Origin: CAYWCV01 sp964629885
GTDB lineage: Bacteria > Bacteroidota > Rhodothermia > Balneolales > CAYWCV01
NCBI GenBank assembly: GCA_964629885.1
Contig: CAZVRJ010000042.1
Coordinates: 1-21,799, forward strand
Length of the DNA stretch: 21,799 bases
Reading direction: 5' to 3'
The notes under the pieces are model-generated. The model was given only the letters and a program-made list of their open reading frames with translations, searched no databases and was not told the DNA's origin. The position numbers and the translations under genes are program-made. Each line of letters opens with the position of its first letter. Within the stretch, counting starts at the first letter, position 1. Below, piece after piece: positions 1-8,697 of this stretch.

Positions 1-2
1 AA

Positions 3-242
3 TTCACCATTGTCGCATTGGCCCCATTTGTGACAATATCGGCTGCATTATTACTCATATTACTGTTCACGGACATCTTCTGGACCTTCACGGTTCTTGG
101 CACGCTACTGGTCCATGCTGCCTTTTGCTCCGGTGATTTTGGCCTGCTCAGCTTCTTTGCATTTCATAAAGACAGAGAGATCCTCACCTACGACGACAAG
201 GCAAGTGGATTGTCGTATTTCTATGCGAAGATAGTTGACTAG
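3..242 (+). CDS. DUF3267-like membrane protein, C-terminal fragment
   Basis: This open frame enters from the left edge, so the true start lies outside the window; only about 79 C-terminal residues are visible. They contain a strongly hydrophobic membrane segment, then a CSGDFG motif and a tail with a conserved-looking Asp and Tyr (DDKASGLSYFYAKI). A hydrophobic helix, then SGD, then a charged segment and a short 'D..SG..Y/F' end resembles the C-terminus of DUF3267 proteins, described as putative membrane zincin peptidases. The HExxH part would lie upstream and cannot be checked. The gene is convergent with recN, with 15 bp between the stops. The family call rests on pattern memory over a short fragment and is tentative. 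Confidence 0.5.
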   Translation, partial: FTIVALAPFVTISAALLLILLFTDIFWTFTVLGTLLVHAAFCSGDFGLLSFFAFHKDREILTYDDKASGLSYFYAKIVD

Positions 243-257
243 AATCTCCAAGCCTGA

Positions 258-1940
258 TCACCGTTCACCGAATAGCATTTCCTTCGCGCTTGCCAGTGCC
301 GCCTCCGTGATCACGCTGCCACTCATGAGTTCGGCTATCTCGCGCACACGCTCGTCGCCTTCAAGCCTGCGGATGCGCGTGAGGGTGCGGTCGGAATCCT
401 CCACCTTCTCGACGCGGTAGTTATGGTCGGCCTGCGCTGCAATCTGCGGCTGGTGGGTGATGGCAAGAATCTGGCAAGTCTTCGAAAGTTTGCGCATGGA
501 TCTGCCAACCATCTCTGACACACTGCCGCTGATTCCGGTGTCAATTTCGTCGAAGATCATGACAGGCATGTCGTCGTCGAGCGCCAGCACCGACTTCAGG
601 CCGAGCATCACACGGCTTATTTCTCCGCCCGAAGCGATGCGCGCCAGCGGCTTGAGCTCCTCACCCTTGTTGGTGGCAATAAGGAATCGCACCGTTCCAG
701 GTCCATGGTCGGCGAAGCCACCGACAGCTGTGCCGGCAATATCGCCGGCATCGACTGCCACTTTAAATCGGACTTGACCCATTCCTAGTTGGCTCAGCTC
801 ATCAAGTAAACGTGCCGATAGTCGTTCACCCGACTTAATTCGGCTCTCTGTGAGACGACCAGCTGCCGATCGAAGAGCATCCATCGAAGCGATGCGCCGC
901 TTGTCCAATTTGGCAATCTCTAAATCAAAAGACTCCGTAAGCTGGAGCTCATCTCTCAGCTGCTCACGCAACGTAATGAGTCCATCCACATCGGTGAGGT
1001 ACTTCTTTTGCAGTTTGTTAAGGTCCGACTGACGGCGCCTTAGCTTCTCGAGCAACGACGGATTGAAATCGATGCCATCGGCATATTGGGAGGCGAACTT
1101 CACCACTTCGTCCACACTTACCCTAGCAGCCTCAAGCTCGGCTCGGAATCCCGTAAATTCGGGCTCGATGCGCGAAATTGCCTCTACCTCGCGAATAATC
1201 TGGCGCATCAGGTCGACCACGTTCACCTGCCCCTCACCACCGAGGTTCACGATGGCAGCGGCGTGTTCGGCAAGATCTTCGGCATGCTCGAGCTTGTTTA
1301 GAGTGGTTCGCAGCTCCTCTTCTTCGCCCTCCTTCAGACCGGCCTCGTCGAGCTCCTTAAGCTTGAATCGGTTCAGATCGAGACGCTCCCTCAACTCCCG
1401 CTCGCGGTCGACCAGCTCACGAAGTTCACGGTCGGCAACAATTGCCTCCTTGCGGGCGCTGCGATAAGCCTCTAACACATCTTGATGTTGCGCGTATCGG
1501 TCGAGGAATATGCGATGCTGATCTTCCTTCAGCAAGAGCTGATGCTCGTGCTGGCCGTGAAGGTCGACCAACATATCGCCGACCTGGCGCAGCACCCCAA
1601 TGGGTACCGGATGGTCATTTATATAGGCACGGCTACCATAATCACGTAATTCACGTCGAAGAATTACGACTTTATCGTCATGTTCAATCTCATGCTCTTT
1701 AAGTATGGCACGTATGGCCGGGTTCTTGCCGAGACCGATCACGGCCTCGACCACCGCCTTTGTCGTTCCTTTACGGATTAGATCCTGATCGGCGCGCTCG
1801 CCCAGCACCATATTCAGGGCTCCGATAATAATGGACTTACCTGCACCAGTCTGACCCGTAAGGATAGACAGCCCCTCGCTGAAGGACACCTCTAAACGGT
1901 CGATAAGTGCGAAGTCCTGGATAAATAGTTGTTGTATCAC
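258..1940 (-). CDS. recN: DNA repair protein RecN (SMC-like ATPase)
   Basis: RecN is a cytoplasmic SMC-like ATPase that acts early in double-strand-break repair. In the 560-residue version chosen here, Walker A GQTGAGKS is at about 29-36, the ABC signature ASGGE at about 436-440, and Walker B VMIFDE at about 460-465. The ITHQPQIAAQAD segment typical of RecN follows. The middle is a long charged coiled coil. An upstream TTG at 1958 would add six residues. I prefer the GTG at 1940 because the protein then begins MIQQLFIQDFALID, matching the usual RecN start ('ML..L.I.NFALID'). Length is normal for the family. It is divergent from lon across about 145 bp and convergent with the DUF3267-like gene. 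No LexA-type box was recognised upstream. Confidence 0.96.
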   Translation of the reverse strand: MIQQLFIQDFALIDRLEVSFSEGLSILTGQTGAGKSIIIGALNMVLGERADQDLIRKGTTKAVVEAVIGLGKNPAIRAILKEHEIEHDDKVVILRRELRDYGSRAYINDHPVPIGVLRQVGDMLVDLHGQHEHQLLLKEDQHRIFLDRYAQHQDVLEAYRSARKEAIVADRELRELVDRERELRERLDLNRFKLKELDEAGLKEGEEEELRTTLNKLEHAEDLAEHAAAIVNLGGEGQVNVVDLMRQIIREVEAISRIEPEFTGFRAELEAARVSVDEVVKFASQYADGIDFNPSLLEKLRRRQSDLNKLQKKYLTDVDGLITLREQLRDELQLTESFDLEIAKLDKRRIASMDALRSAAGRLTESRIKSGERLSARLLDELSQLGMGQVRFKVAVDAGDIAGTAVGGFADHGPGTVRFLIATNKGEELKPLARIASGGEISRVMLGLKSVLALDDDMPVMIFDEIDTGISGSVSEMVGRSMRKLSKTCQILAITHQPQIAAQADHNYRVEKVEDSDRTLTRIRRLEGDERVREIAELMSGSVITEAALASAKEMLFGER

Positions 1941-2043
1941 AGTTGTCGCGTGTTGCAATGATGGGGGTAGTGGGCGGGCAACATGTTAAAGTACGGAACC
2001 GACAGCGATTCAGAAAATCTGATTCCTCAAGAAATATCCGTAT

Positions 2044-2082
2044 TTTGCTTGTTCGCCTATTGCGAATCTCCGACTAAGTTTT
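2044..2082 (+). promoter_or_regulatory. Possible Bacteroidota-type promoter for lon
   Basis: TAAGTTTT at 2075-2082 matches seven of eight positions of the Bacteroidota -7 consensus TAnnTTTG and lies two bases before the ATG at 2085. Possible upstream elements are TTTG at 2044-2047 and TTG at 2049-2051. The latter leaves a 23-base gap, longer than the usual 17-20. If real, the transcript would have essentially no leader. The motif is short and could occur by chance. Confidence 0.22.
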
Positions 2083-2084
2083 CT

Positions 2085-4466
2085 ATGGAATTGATTGACC
2101 AAAGCCTGCTCTCACAACTTGAGGACCAGGACGTTTCCCTCGAATCGCTACCCGATTCAGTGCCACTGCTGCCCCTGCGCGACTCCGTGGTATTCCCACA
2201 TACATTATATCCGATTCTCGTAGGTCGCGATGCCAGCGTTAAGGCCGTCGACGACGCCATGGCTGGCGATCGACTGGTGATGCTTTGCGCCCAGTTCGAC
2301 CCTACGTCCGACGCACCAGCGGTAGAAGAAATTCGCAAGATCGGTACCTTCGGCCAAATAGTGCAGGTACTAAAGCTGCCGAACAACCTGATGAAGGTGC
2401 TAGTGCGCGGACTCTCGATAGCCAACATTGAGAAAGTGACTCAGACCGAGCCGTACACTCGGGTCAAATTGCAGCTGCGTCCGACAAAGACCACTGCCGG
2501 TAAGAAGCTCGACAATCTCATGCGTAAAGTGAAGGACCGTTTCGGGGCATACGTGCTCACGAACACCGAGCTTCCCGAAGAGATTTTACTCAGTTTCGAC
2601 CACATGGAAGAGCCCGAGAGCCTAATCTATTATGTTGCCTCGCACATGGATTTGGATCTCACGCAACGACAGTCTTTACTCGAAATTTCGAACACGAACG
2701 AGCAGCTTGGCTTCTTGCTAGGCATGATCAACAGTGAGTTGGAGCTTCTTACCATGACCCAGGAGATTTCCGACCGGGTACAGGAAGAAATGCAGGATAA
2801 CCAACGTAAGTTTTTCATCCAAGAGCAGATCAAGATGCTTCAGGATGAACTCGACGAAGATGATTTCGGCGATCCAGAACAGGTCAAGATCAAAGAAACA
2901 GTCGACAAGTTAGATCTCCCAGAACCGGTGCGTGTCAAGGCAATCGAAGAACTTACCCGTCTAAAGAAGACGCCAACCATGTCGCCAGAGTACAGCGTAT
3001 CGCGAAATTGGCTCGACTGGCTCATCAGCCTGCCTTGGGGCACGTATACCAAAGACCGCCTCGACATTAAGACTGTCGAAGACGCCCTCAACGCCGAGCA
3101 TTATGGTATTGAGAAAGCCAAAGAGCGCATCCTCGAGCATATCGCAGTGTTGAACCTCGTCCAATCCATGAAAGGGCAGATCCTGTGCTTTGTGGGTCCT
3201 CCCGGCACGGGTAAGACCTCGCTGGCTAAGTCGATCGCAAATGCCATTGGACGCAGTATGGTGCGCATCGCCTTAGGAGGCGTGCATGATGAGGCTGAAA
3301 TTCGAGGCCATCGCAAGACCTATATTGGCGCCATGCCGGGACGCATTATCCAGGCCATGAAAAAGTCTGGTAGCATGAATCCGGTGATCATCCTCGACGA
3401 GATCGACAAGTTGAGCAACAACTACCACGGCGATCCGTCATCGGCAGTGCTCGAAGTACTCGACCCCGAGCAGAATAATTCCTTTGCCGATCACTACATG
3501 GATGTAGAGTTCGATCTTTCGCAGGTTATGTTCATCACCACTGCCAACGTGGCCAGCGAAATCCAGCCAGCCCTGCTCGATCGTATGGAGCTTATCAGCC
3601 TGCCTGGTTACCTCGAATATGACAAGCTCGAGATAGCAAAGAATCACCTTATCCCTAAGCTGCTTGTAGCCCACGGCCTGAAAGCTACTCAAGCCAAATT
3701 CAAGGATGATGCCATCCTAAAGATCATACGCGAGTATACTAGCGAAGCCGGCGTGCGCGCCCTTGAGCAACAGCTGGCTGCATGTTGCCGCAAGCTTGCA
3801 AAACGTATCGTACTCGATCGTCAACGGGGCGAGAAAACCCGCGCCGTGACCATCAATGCCGCCAAAGTGGTTGAACTGCTCGGCGTCGAGAAGTTCCGCG
3901 ATCGTACTCTCGATCGCCATGATAAAATCGGCAGCGTGAACGGCTTAGCTTGGACCAGCACAGGCGGCACTGTGCTCGAGATTGATGTCGCCCGCATGCG
4001 CGGCAAGAACAAATTTACCCTCACTGGCCAGCTTGGCGATGTGATGAAGGAGTCGGCTCAAGCTGCACTTACCTATATTCGTGCACACAGCGACCATTTC
4101 GGGCTAGAAGAAGACTTCTTTGAGAAGAATGAACTCCACATCCACATTCCTGAGGGAGCCATTCCTAAAGATGGTCCAAGTGCCGGACTTGCCATGGCAT
4201 TGGCCATGATTTCGCTGCTACGAAACCGTAAAGTGCGCCACGATCTTGCCATGACAGGCGAAATCACCTTGCGTGGCGAGGTGTATGCTATCGGTGGACT
4301 CAATGAGAAGCTGCTAGCTGCACAGCGTAACAAGATCAAGACGGTGTTGATTCCCTACGACAACCTGAAAGACCTCATCGAAATCCCTGAAAAAGTAAAA
4401 TTTGGGCTCGAAATCATCGGGGTAAAAACACTTGACGAGGCAATGCCACATGTCTTCAGAAACTGA
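2085..4466 (+). CDS. lon: ATP-dependent protease Lon
   Basis: Lon is a cytoplasmic homo-oligomeric AAA+ serine protease that degrades misfolded and regulatory proteins. The product of 793 residues is close to E. coli Lon (784). An N-terminal substrate-binding domain (LPLLPLRDSVVFP near the start) is followed by a helical region. Walker A GPPGTGKT is at 371-378 and Walker B VIILDEID follows. The C-terminal protease domain has the Ser-Lys dyad at Ser699 (in PKDGPSAG) and Lys742 (in GGLNEKLLAA); the 43-residue spacing equals that of E. coli S679/K722. The frame stays open upstream to an ATG at 1983, but those 34 residues do not look like Lon, so I start at 2085. The 3' end overlaps rluD by 17 bp, suggesting coupled translation. 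Confidence 0.97.
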   Translation: MELIDQSLLSQLEDQDVSLESLPDSVPLLPLRDSVVFPHTLYPILVGRDASVKAVDDAMAGDRLVMLCAQFDPTSDAPAVEEIRKIGTFGQIVQVLKLPNNLMKVLVRGLSIANIEKVTQTEPYTRVKLQLRPTKTTAGKKLDNLMRKVKDRFGAYVLTNTELPEEILLSFDHMEEPESLIYYVASHMDLDLTQRQSLLEISNTNEQLGFLLGMINSELELLTMTQEISDRVQEEMQDNQRKFFIQEQIKMLQDELDEDDFGDPEQVKIKETVDKLDLPEPVRVKAIEELTRLKKTPTMSPEYSVSRNWLDWLISLPWGTYTKDRLDIKTVEDALNAEHYGIEKAKERILEHIAVLNLVQSMKGQILCFVGPPGTGKTSLAKSIANAIGRSMVRIALGGVHDEAEIRGHRKTYIGAMPGRIIQAMKKSGSMNPVIILDEIDKLSNNYHGDPSSAVLEVLDPEQNNSFADHYMDVEFDLSQVMFITTANVASEIQPALLDRMELISLPGYLEYDKLEIAKNHLIPKLLVAHGLKATQAKFKDDAILKIIREYTSEAGVRALEQQLAACCRKLAKRIVLDRQRGEKTRAVTINAAKVVELLGVEKFRDRTLDRHDKIGSVNGLAWTSTGGTVLEIDVARMRGKNKFTLTGQLGDVMKESAQAALTYIRAHSDHFGLEEDFFEKNELHIHIPEGAIPKDGPSAGLAMALAMISLLRNRKVRHDLAMTGEITLRGEVYAIGGLNEKLLAAQRNKIKTVLIPYDNLKDLIEIPEKVKFGLEIIGVKTLDEAMPHVFRN

Positions 4467-5463
4467 ATTGAATAGCACACCGTCTATTACAGAAATGAGT
4501 TTGGATGTACCAGCGGGTCACCGTGATGGTACCCGTTTAGACGCCTATATCACGCAATTTGTACAGAACGCCACCCGAAACAAGGTGCAGGAAGCGATCA
4601 AAGCTGGTCATGTTCGCGTGAACGGTGGCTTGGAGAAGTCGTCGTACAGTGTAAAGGCCGGCGATCGCATCGACATGGTGTTGCCGAAGCCGCCACCACC
4701 CGAAGCCATAGCCGAAGACATCCCGCTCAATATCATTCATGAAGATGATCAGGTCGTGATCATCAATAAGCCCGCAGGCATGGTGGTTCACCCTGCCTTT
4801 GGCAACTGGAGCGGCACACTGGTAAATGGGCTTATGCACCACCTCGACGACATGGACGAGTTTAGCGACGAGGTGATGCGTCCGGGCATCGTGCACCGGC
4901 TCGATAAAGACACCAGTGGCATCCTGGTGGTGGCCAAGAACCCTGAAATGCTTGCCAAACTGGGGGCTCAATTCGCTGACCACAGCATAGAGCGTACCTA
5001 TTGGTGCATCGTGTGGGGCCAGCCAAGTGCCGAGGGCACCATCGACGAGCCTATTGGTCGGTCAAAACGCGACCGCAAAGTGATGGCTGTGGTGAAACCC
5101 GAGGATGGCAAACGCGCAGTTACACATTACAAAGTACTCGAGTATTTCGACCACCTAGCTCTTGTGGAAGTTCGCCTCGAAACCGGCCGCACCCATCAGA
5201 TCCGTGTCCACATGGCGCACATCAGCCACCCTGTACTTGGCGATACTGTGTACGGCGGCGACCGCATCCGCTACGGATCGCCAGCAGGAACCCGCAAGAC
5301 CTTCTTCGAAAACATCTTCAAACATCTCGGACGGCAATGCCTGCATGCCAAGACGCTGGGATTCGTACACCCAGCAAGCGGCGAGTTCGTCCGTTTCGAC
5401 AGCGAGCTGCCCGGCGACTTCCGCGATGCGCTTGCCAAGCTCCGACAACATTGCAAACCTTGA
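4450..5463 (+). CDS. rluD: RluD-family 23S rRNA pseudouridine synthase
   Basis: RluA/RluD-family enzyme that isomerises uridines in 23S rRNA; the RluD type acts on helix 69, important for subunit joining. The 337-residue product has an N-terminal S4 RNA-binding domain (about 19-80, 'GTRLDAYI...RNKVQEAIKAGHVRVNG'). The pseudouridine synthase domain carries the catalytic motif HRLDKDTSG with Asp152, and a later RTHQIRVHMAH motif typical of the family. The frame is open from a TTG at 4432, but the ATG at 4450 is the natural start; it lies inside the last codons of lon (17-bp overlap). gldC starts three bases after the stop. Assignment to RluD rather than RluA/RluC is likely from the S4 domain, but the exact target base is inferred. 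Confidence 0.92.
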   Translation: MSSETELNSTPSITEMSLDVPAGHRDGTRLDAYITQFVQNATRNKVQEAIKAGHVRVNGGLEKSSYSVKAGDRIDMVLPKPPPPEAIAEDIPLNIIHEDDQVVIINKPAGMVVHPAFGNWSGTLVNGLMHHLDDMDEFSDEVMRPGIVHRLDKDTSGILVVAKNPEMLAKLGAQFADHSIERTYWCIVWGQPSAEGTIDEPIGRSKRDRKVMAVVKPEDGKRAVTHYKVLEYFDHLALVEVRLETGRTHQIRVHMAHISHPVLGDTVYGGDRIRYGSPAGTRKTFFENIFKHLGRQCLHAKTLGFVHPASGEFVRFDSELPGDFRDALAKLRQHCKP

Positions 5464-5466
5464 AAT

Positions 5467-5793
5467 ATGGCGACCAAGAACATCAAGATCACCGTTGAGA
5501 CCGACGAACAACATGTACCTTCGAGCATCCTCTGGGAAGCCGACGATGCCAAGGGCTTCGACCGCGCTGAATGTCGCGCCATGATGCTTGCCCTATGGGA
5601 TCACAATAGCAAAGATACCTTACGCCTCGACCTGTGGACCCGCAAGATGACCGTCGATGAGATGAAGATCTTCATGCACCGCACCCTTCTCACCATGGCC
5701 GACACCATGGAGAAGTCGATCAACGACGAGCGTATTGCTGGCGATATGCGCGATTTTTGCGAGCACTTCGCCGACAAGATGGGAATTAAGTAG
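5467..5793 (+). CDS. gldC: Gliding motility-associated protein GldC
   Basis: Small cytoplasmic-looking protein of 108 residues, with no signal peptide or membrane segment. It matches GldC along its length: KITVETDE near the start, ILWEADD, 'AMMLALWDHNSKDTLRLDLWTRKMTVDEMKIFMHRTL' (in parts), and the C-terminal MRDFCEHFADKMGIK. In Flavobacterium johnsoniae GldC is linked to gliding motility, but homologues occur in many non-gliding Bacteroidota and the molecular role is unclear. It sits three bases after rluD, as third gene of the lon-rluD-gldC run. No other gld or spr gene is seen here, so its presence does not show that the organism glides. Its stop codon directly abuts that of the convergent nth gene. 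Confidence 0.9.
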   Translation: MATKNIKITVETDEQHVPSSILWEADDAKGFDRAECRAMMLALWDHNSKDTLRLDLWTRKMTVDEMKIFMHRTLLTMADTMEKSINDERIAGDMRDFCEHFADKMGIK

Positions 5794-6468
5794 TTATTCC
5801 TTGCACGTGCATTTTTGCCCGAACTGTTCACACACAGGGTGATGAGAGGGCTTGGCGAAACGGGCTTTGCAGGCCGCCCGTCCATGTAAAATGAGGAGAT
5901 GCGAAAAGTTGGTCCATTCCTCCTGGGGTATAAGGGCCATGAGATCGCGCTCAATCACGATGGGATTCTCCGACTTAGTGAGCCCGAACCGGTTGGCCAA
6001 TCGGTTTACGTGGGTGTCGACCACAACTCCCACATTGATGCCGAAGGCGTTGCCCAGAACCACGTTGGCGGTCTTGCGGGCAGCCCCGCGCAGGGTGAGC
6101 AGTTCGTCCATGGTCTGTGGAACCTCACCACCATAACGCTCCATGATCGCTTTGGATGTCTCACTGATCGACAAGGCTTTGTTCCGGAAGAACCCGGTGG
6201 GTTTCACGATCTCTTCGAGCTCCTCTACAGGCGCTTTCGACATGCTGGCCGCATCGGGGTACTCGCTAAATAGGGTCTTCGTGACGATATTCACGCGCAC
6301 GTCGGTGCACTGCGCACTCAGAATGGTGGCAATGAGCAACTGAAACGGCGTTTCATAGTCGAGCTCACAATGTGGGTTGGGATAGTACTGATATAAAAGA
6401 CCGACCAATTCCTTGGCATGCTCCTTCTGCTTGGCCGTCTTTCGAGGCAGGGACTTCTTTAGCGCCAT
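5794..6468 (-). CDS. nth: Endonuclease III with atypical Fe-S loop
   Basis: Endonuclease III is a base-excision repair DNA glycosylase/AP lyase removing oxidised pyrimidines. The 224-residue product aligns with the family: helical core (LLIATILSAQCTDVRVN at 44-60), helix-hairpin-helix at 126-133, catalytic Lys132 (RKTANVV) and catalytic Asp151 (VVVDTHVNRL). Two parts are unusual. The hairpin reads LRGAARKT where LPGVGRKT is usual, so Pro and a hairpin Gly are replaced. The C-terminal cysteines are C200, C213, C220 and C222 (spacing 12, 6, 1), not the canonical C-x6-C-x2-C-x5-C, so the second cluster ligand seems missing. The catalytic pair is intact, so a glycosylase role is still likely. It starts two bases after the upstream peptidase gene. 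Confidence 0.92.
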   Translation of the reverse strand: MALKKSLPRKTAKQKEHAKELVGLLYQYYPNPHCELDYETPFQLLIATILSAQCTDVRVNIVTKTLFSEYPDAASMSKAPVEELEEIVKPTGFFRNKALSISETSKAIMERYGGEVPQTMDELLTLRGAARKTANVVLGNAFGINVGVVVDTHVNRLANRFGLTKSENPIVIERDLMALIPQEEWTNFSHLLILHGRAACKARFAKPSHHPVCEQFGQKCTCKE

Positions 6469-6470
6469 GA

Positions 6471-8633
6471 TCAGTTCGCTGGCTGATCACCACTTGGTAT
6501 GCGTTTCACGTCCAATCCGGTTTGTTTCGCTATGAAGGAGAGTACATCGGCCTCCTCGGCTATGACCATGGCCGTCGGCTTTCCGGCTCCGTGGCCTGCA
6601 TTGCTCTCGATTCGGATGATCATCGGACGCTCACCTGTATACTTGCTTTGCAGCTCGGCGGCGAACTTGAAACTGTGAGCAGGTACCACACGGTCGTCAT
6701 GGTCGGCTGTTGTAATGAGCGTAGCCGGATATTCGACACCCTCTTTCACATTGTGTAGTGGTGAATACTTGATCAAGTACTCGAAGCCCTCAGGATCCTC
6801 ACTGGTTCCGTAATCGCTGGCCCAAGCCCAACCGATGGTGAACTTATGGTAGCGAAGCATGTCGAGCACGCCAACTTCTGGAATGGCTGCGGCGAAAAGC
6901 TCAGGACGCTGCAACATCGTGGCTGCGACCAAGAGTCCACCATTCGAGCCTCCACCAATGGCAAGATGCTGTGGCGAGGTGTACCCCGAATCGATCAAAA
7001 ACTCGGCCGCAGCGATGAAATCATCAAATACATTCTGCTTCCGCTCTTTTGTGCCGGCCAAGTGCCACTGCTCGCCATACTCTCCACCTCCACGAAGGTT
7101 TGGCATTGCAAAGATGCCACCCATCTCCATCAATGCTAGTTCGTCGACACTGAAATAGGGTGTCATGCTCACATTGAACCCTCCGTATCCATACAGGTAG
7201 GTCGGATTTTTCCCGTCTTTGACCAACCCCTGCTTGTATGCGATGAACATGGGCACCTGGGTGCCATCCTTGCTGATGTAAAAGTGCTGCTCAACGATGT
7301 AGTCATTGGGGTTGAAAGCCACTTCCGGCTGTCGGTAAACCGTACTCTGCTCAGTCGAAAAATCGTACCGGAAAACCGTGCTTGGATAGTTGAAGGATGT
7401 GAATGAGTAAAACGTCTCCGTATCATATCGTTTCCCCGTAAATCCCCCTGCAGTTCCGATTCCCGGCAAGATGAGCTCCCCGCGATTATTACCCTCAAGT
7501 GTGTAGAACCGAATTTTGGAATAGGCATCTTTCAAATATGAAGCCACAAACTGGTTGTTGAGCATGCGCACCCATTGCAGGGTTTCGTCCGACTCAGGAA
7601 TAAGGGTCTTCCAGGCCGATTGGGATGGATTCGACAGCTGGATGGCCATGAGCTTGTACTTGGGGGCATCTTTATTGGTCACCACATAGAAGAGGTCGCC
7701 GTCGTTGCCTATGATGGAATAGCTGGCGTCGAATGCATCCAAAAACGGACGAACCTCCGAATCTGACCGACTCAAATCTTTGACGAATACTCTCGAACGC
7801 GGATCCGTGCCCTGCCATATATTGATGATCAGATAGCGTCCGTCGTGGGTCACCGACGGACCAAATCCCCAGTCTGGCTGATCGGGACGCTCATAAATGA
7901 GTTGATCTTGCGACTGATCGGTACCAACTGCGTGGTACATAAGCATAGGATTGCGGTTTTGGCCGCTCAATTCCTGTCCAGCCTCTGGCTCTGGATAACG
8001 CTGATAAAAAAAGCCGCGGCTGTCTTTAGTCCAAGTACCACCCGAAAACTTGATGTGCTTCAGGTGATCGGTAAGATCTGTGCCTGTTTCAATATCGCGG
8101 ACGAAGAATTCCGTCCAGTCAGATCCGCTTCGAGAAATCGCATACTGGATGTACTTGCCATTGTCGGATACGCTCCATCCACCCATGGCCACCGTTCCGT
8201 CGTCGCTGAGTGTGTTTGGGTCGATGAGCACCCGGGCATCCTGGTCGAGTGCATCCTGCACGTAGAGCACGGATTGATTCTGGAGACCGTTGTTGTAGGT
8301 GTAGAAATATCGACCACCCGCTTTTACTGTATTGCCGTAACGTGGGTAGTTCCAAAGCTGAGTAATTCGATCTTTGATGGCGTTGCGCCCCGGCAGACTC
8401 TCGAGATACGGATACGAAACGGCATTCTGAGCCTGCACCCAAGCTTTGGTCTCATCGGAATTGTCGTCTTCGAGCCAACGGTATGGATCTGCAATCTGAG
8501 TTCCGTGATAGTCCTCGACAATAGAGTCCTTGCGCGTTTCGGGATAGTTGAGGCCGGTTGATTGCGGAGAGGTGCAAGACATAGGCAAGAGCAAGATCAA
8601 GGGCAAGAGCAAGATTTTGTTTGATTTCAGCAT
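6471..8633 (-). CDS. S9A prolyl oligopeptidase, predicted lipoprotein
   Basis: Serine peptidase of the prolyl oligopeptidase family, which cleaves short peptides after proline. The 720-residue product has the usual layout: a signal peptide with a lipobox (LPMSC, Cys20), an N-terminal beta-propeller (from about residue 35 to 430) and a C-terminal alpha/beta hydrolase domain. The catalytic triad is visible as Ser563 in GGGSNGG, Asp646 in ADHDDRVVPAHS and His681 in NAGHGAGKPTA, with spacing like porcine POP. The lipobox predicts membrane anchoring after export. The signal-peptide DNA contains an imperfect direct repeat coding LLLP twice. nth follows after two bases. A heptamer repeat array ends six bases upstream of the ATG. 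Confidence 0.95.
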   Translation of the reverse strand: MLKSNKILLLPLILLLPMSCTSPQSTGLNYPETRKDSIVEDYHGTQIADPYRWLEDDNSDETKAWVQAQNAVSYPYLESLPGRNAIKDRITQLWNYPRYGNTVKAGGRYFYTYNNGLQNQSVLYVQDALDQDARVLIDPNTLSDDGTVAMGGWSVSDNGKYIQYAISRSGSDWTEFFVRDIETGTDLTDHLKHIKFSGGTWTKDSRGFFYQRYPEPEAGQELSGQNRNPMLMYHAVGTDQSQDQLIYERPDQPDWGFGPSVTHDGRYLIINIWQGTDPRSRVFVKDLSRSDSEVRPFLDAFDASYSIIGNDGDLFYVVTNKDAPKYKLMAIQLSNPSQSAWKTLIPESDETLQWVRMLNNQFVASYLKDAYSKIRFYTLEGNNRGELILPGIGTAGGFTGKRYDTETFYSFTSFNYPSTVFRYDFSTEQSTVYRQPEVAFNPNDYIVEQHFYISKDGTQVPMFIAYKQGLVKDGKNPTYLYGYGGFNVSMTPYFSVDELALMEMGGIFAMPNLRGGGEYGEQWHLAGTKERKQNVFDDFIAAAEFLIDSGYTSPQHLAIGGGSNGGLLVAATMLQRPELFAAAIPEVGVLDMLRYHKFTIGWAWASDYGTSEDPEGFEYLIKYSPLHNVKEGVEYPATLITTADHDDRVVPAHSFKFAAELQSKYTGERPMIIRIESNAGHGAGKPTAMVIAEEADVLSFIAKQTGLDVKRIPSGDQPAN

Positions 8634-8639
8634 AGGGCG

Positions 8640-8667
8640 TTGGACATTGGACTTTTGACATTGGACC
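8640..8667. repeat. Heptamer tandem array (TTGGACN)4
   Basis: Four uninterrupted 7-bp units: TTGGACA (8640), TTGGACT (8647), TTTGACA (8654), TTGGACC (8661). The array begins six bases upstream of the peptidase ATG (minus strand, 8633), so it would be transcribed as its 5' leader. Copy-number change could alter leader length or spacing. Similar TTGGACATTGGAC-type strings are familiar to me from intergenic DNA of Bacteroidota, but I cannot verify that here. Confidence 0.75.
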
Positions 8668-8670
8668 GCG

Positions 8671-8697
8671 GATCTTTAAGATCAAAAAGATCAATTG
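8671..8697. repeat. Nonamer array, GATC every 9 bp
   Basis: Three units of 9 bp, each starting with GATC at 8671, 8680 and 8689, followed by A/T-rich tails. The first two form the perfect odd palindrome GATCTTTAAGATC. A related CGCGGATCT string occurs at 8667-8675 (preceded by C) and again at about 8708-8716. It could be a degenerate tandem repeat or a binding site cluster; three units are too few to decide. Confidence 0.4.

Noticed and set aside
2010..2022. Small palindrome TCAGA-AAA-TCTGA between recN and lon as an operator
   Set aside because: Five-base arms only and no matching site elsewhere in the window.
1983..2084. 34-residue N-terminal extension of Lon from ATG 1983
   Set aside because: The extension has no Lon similarity, and starting at 2085 gives the normal length and N-terminus.
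7845..8561. 238-codon plus-strand frame within the peptidase gene
   Set aside because: Antisense shadow of the beta-propeller coding region; no recognisable motif.
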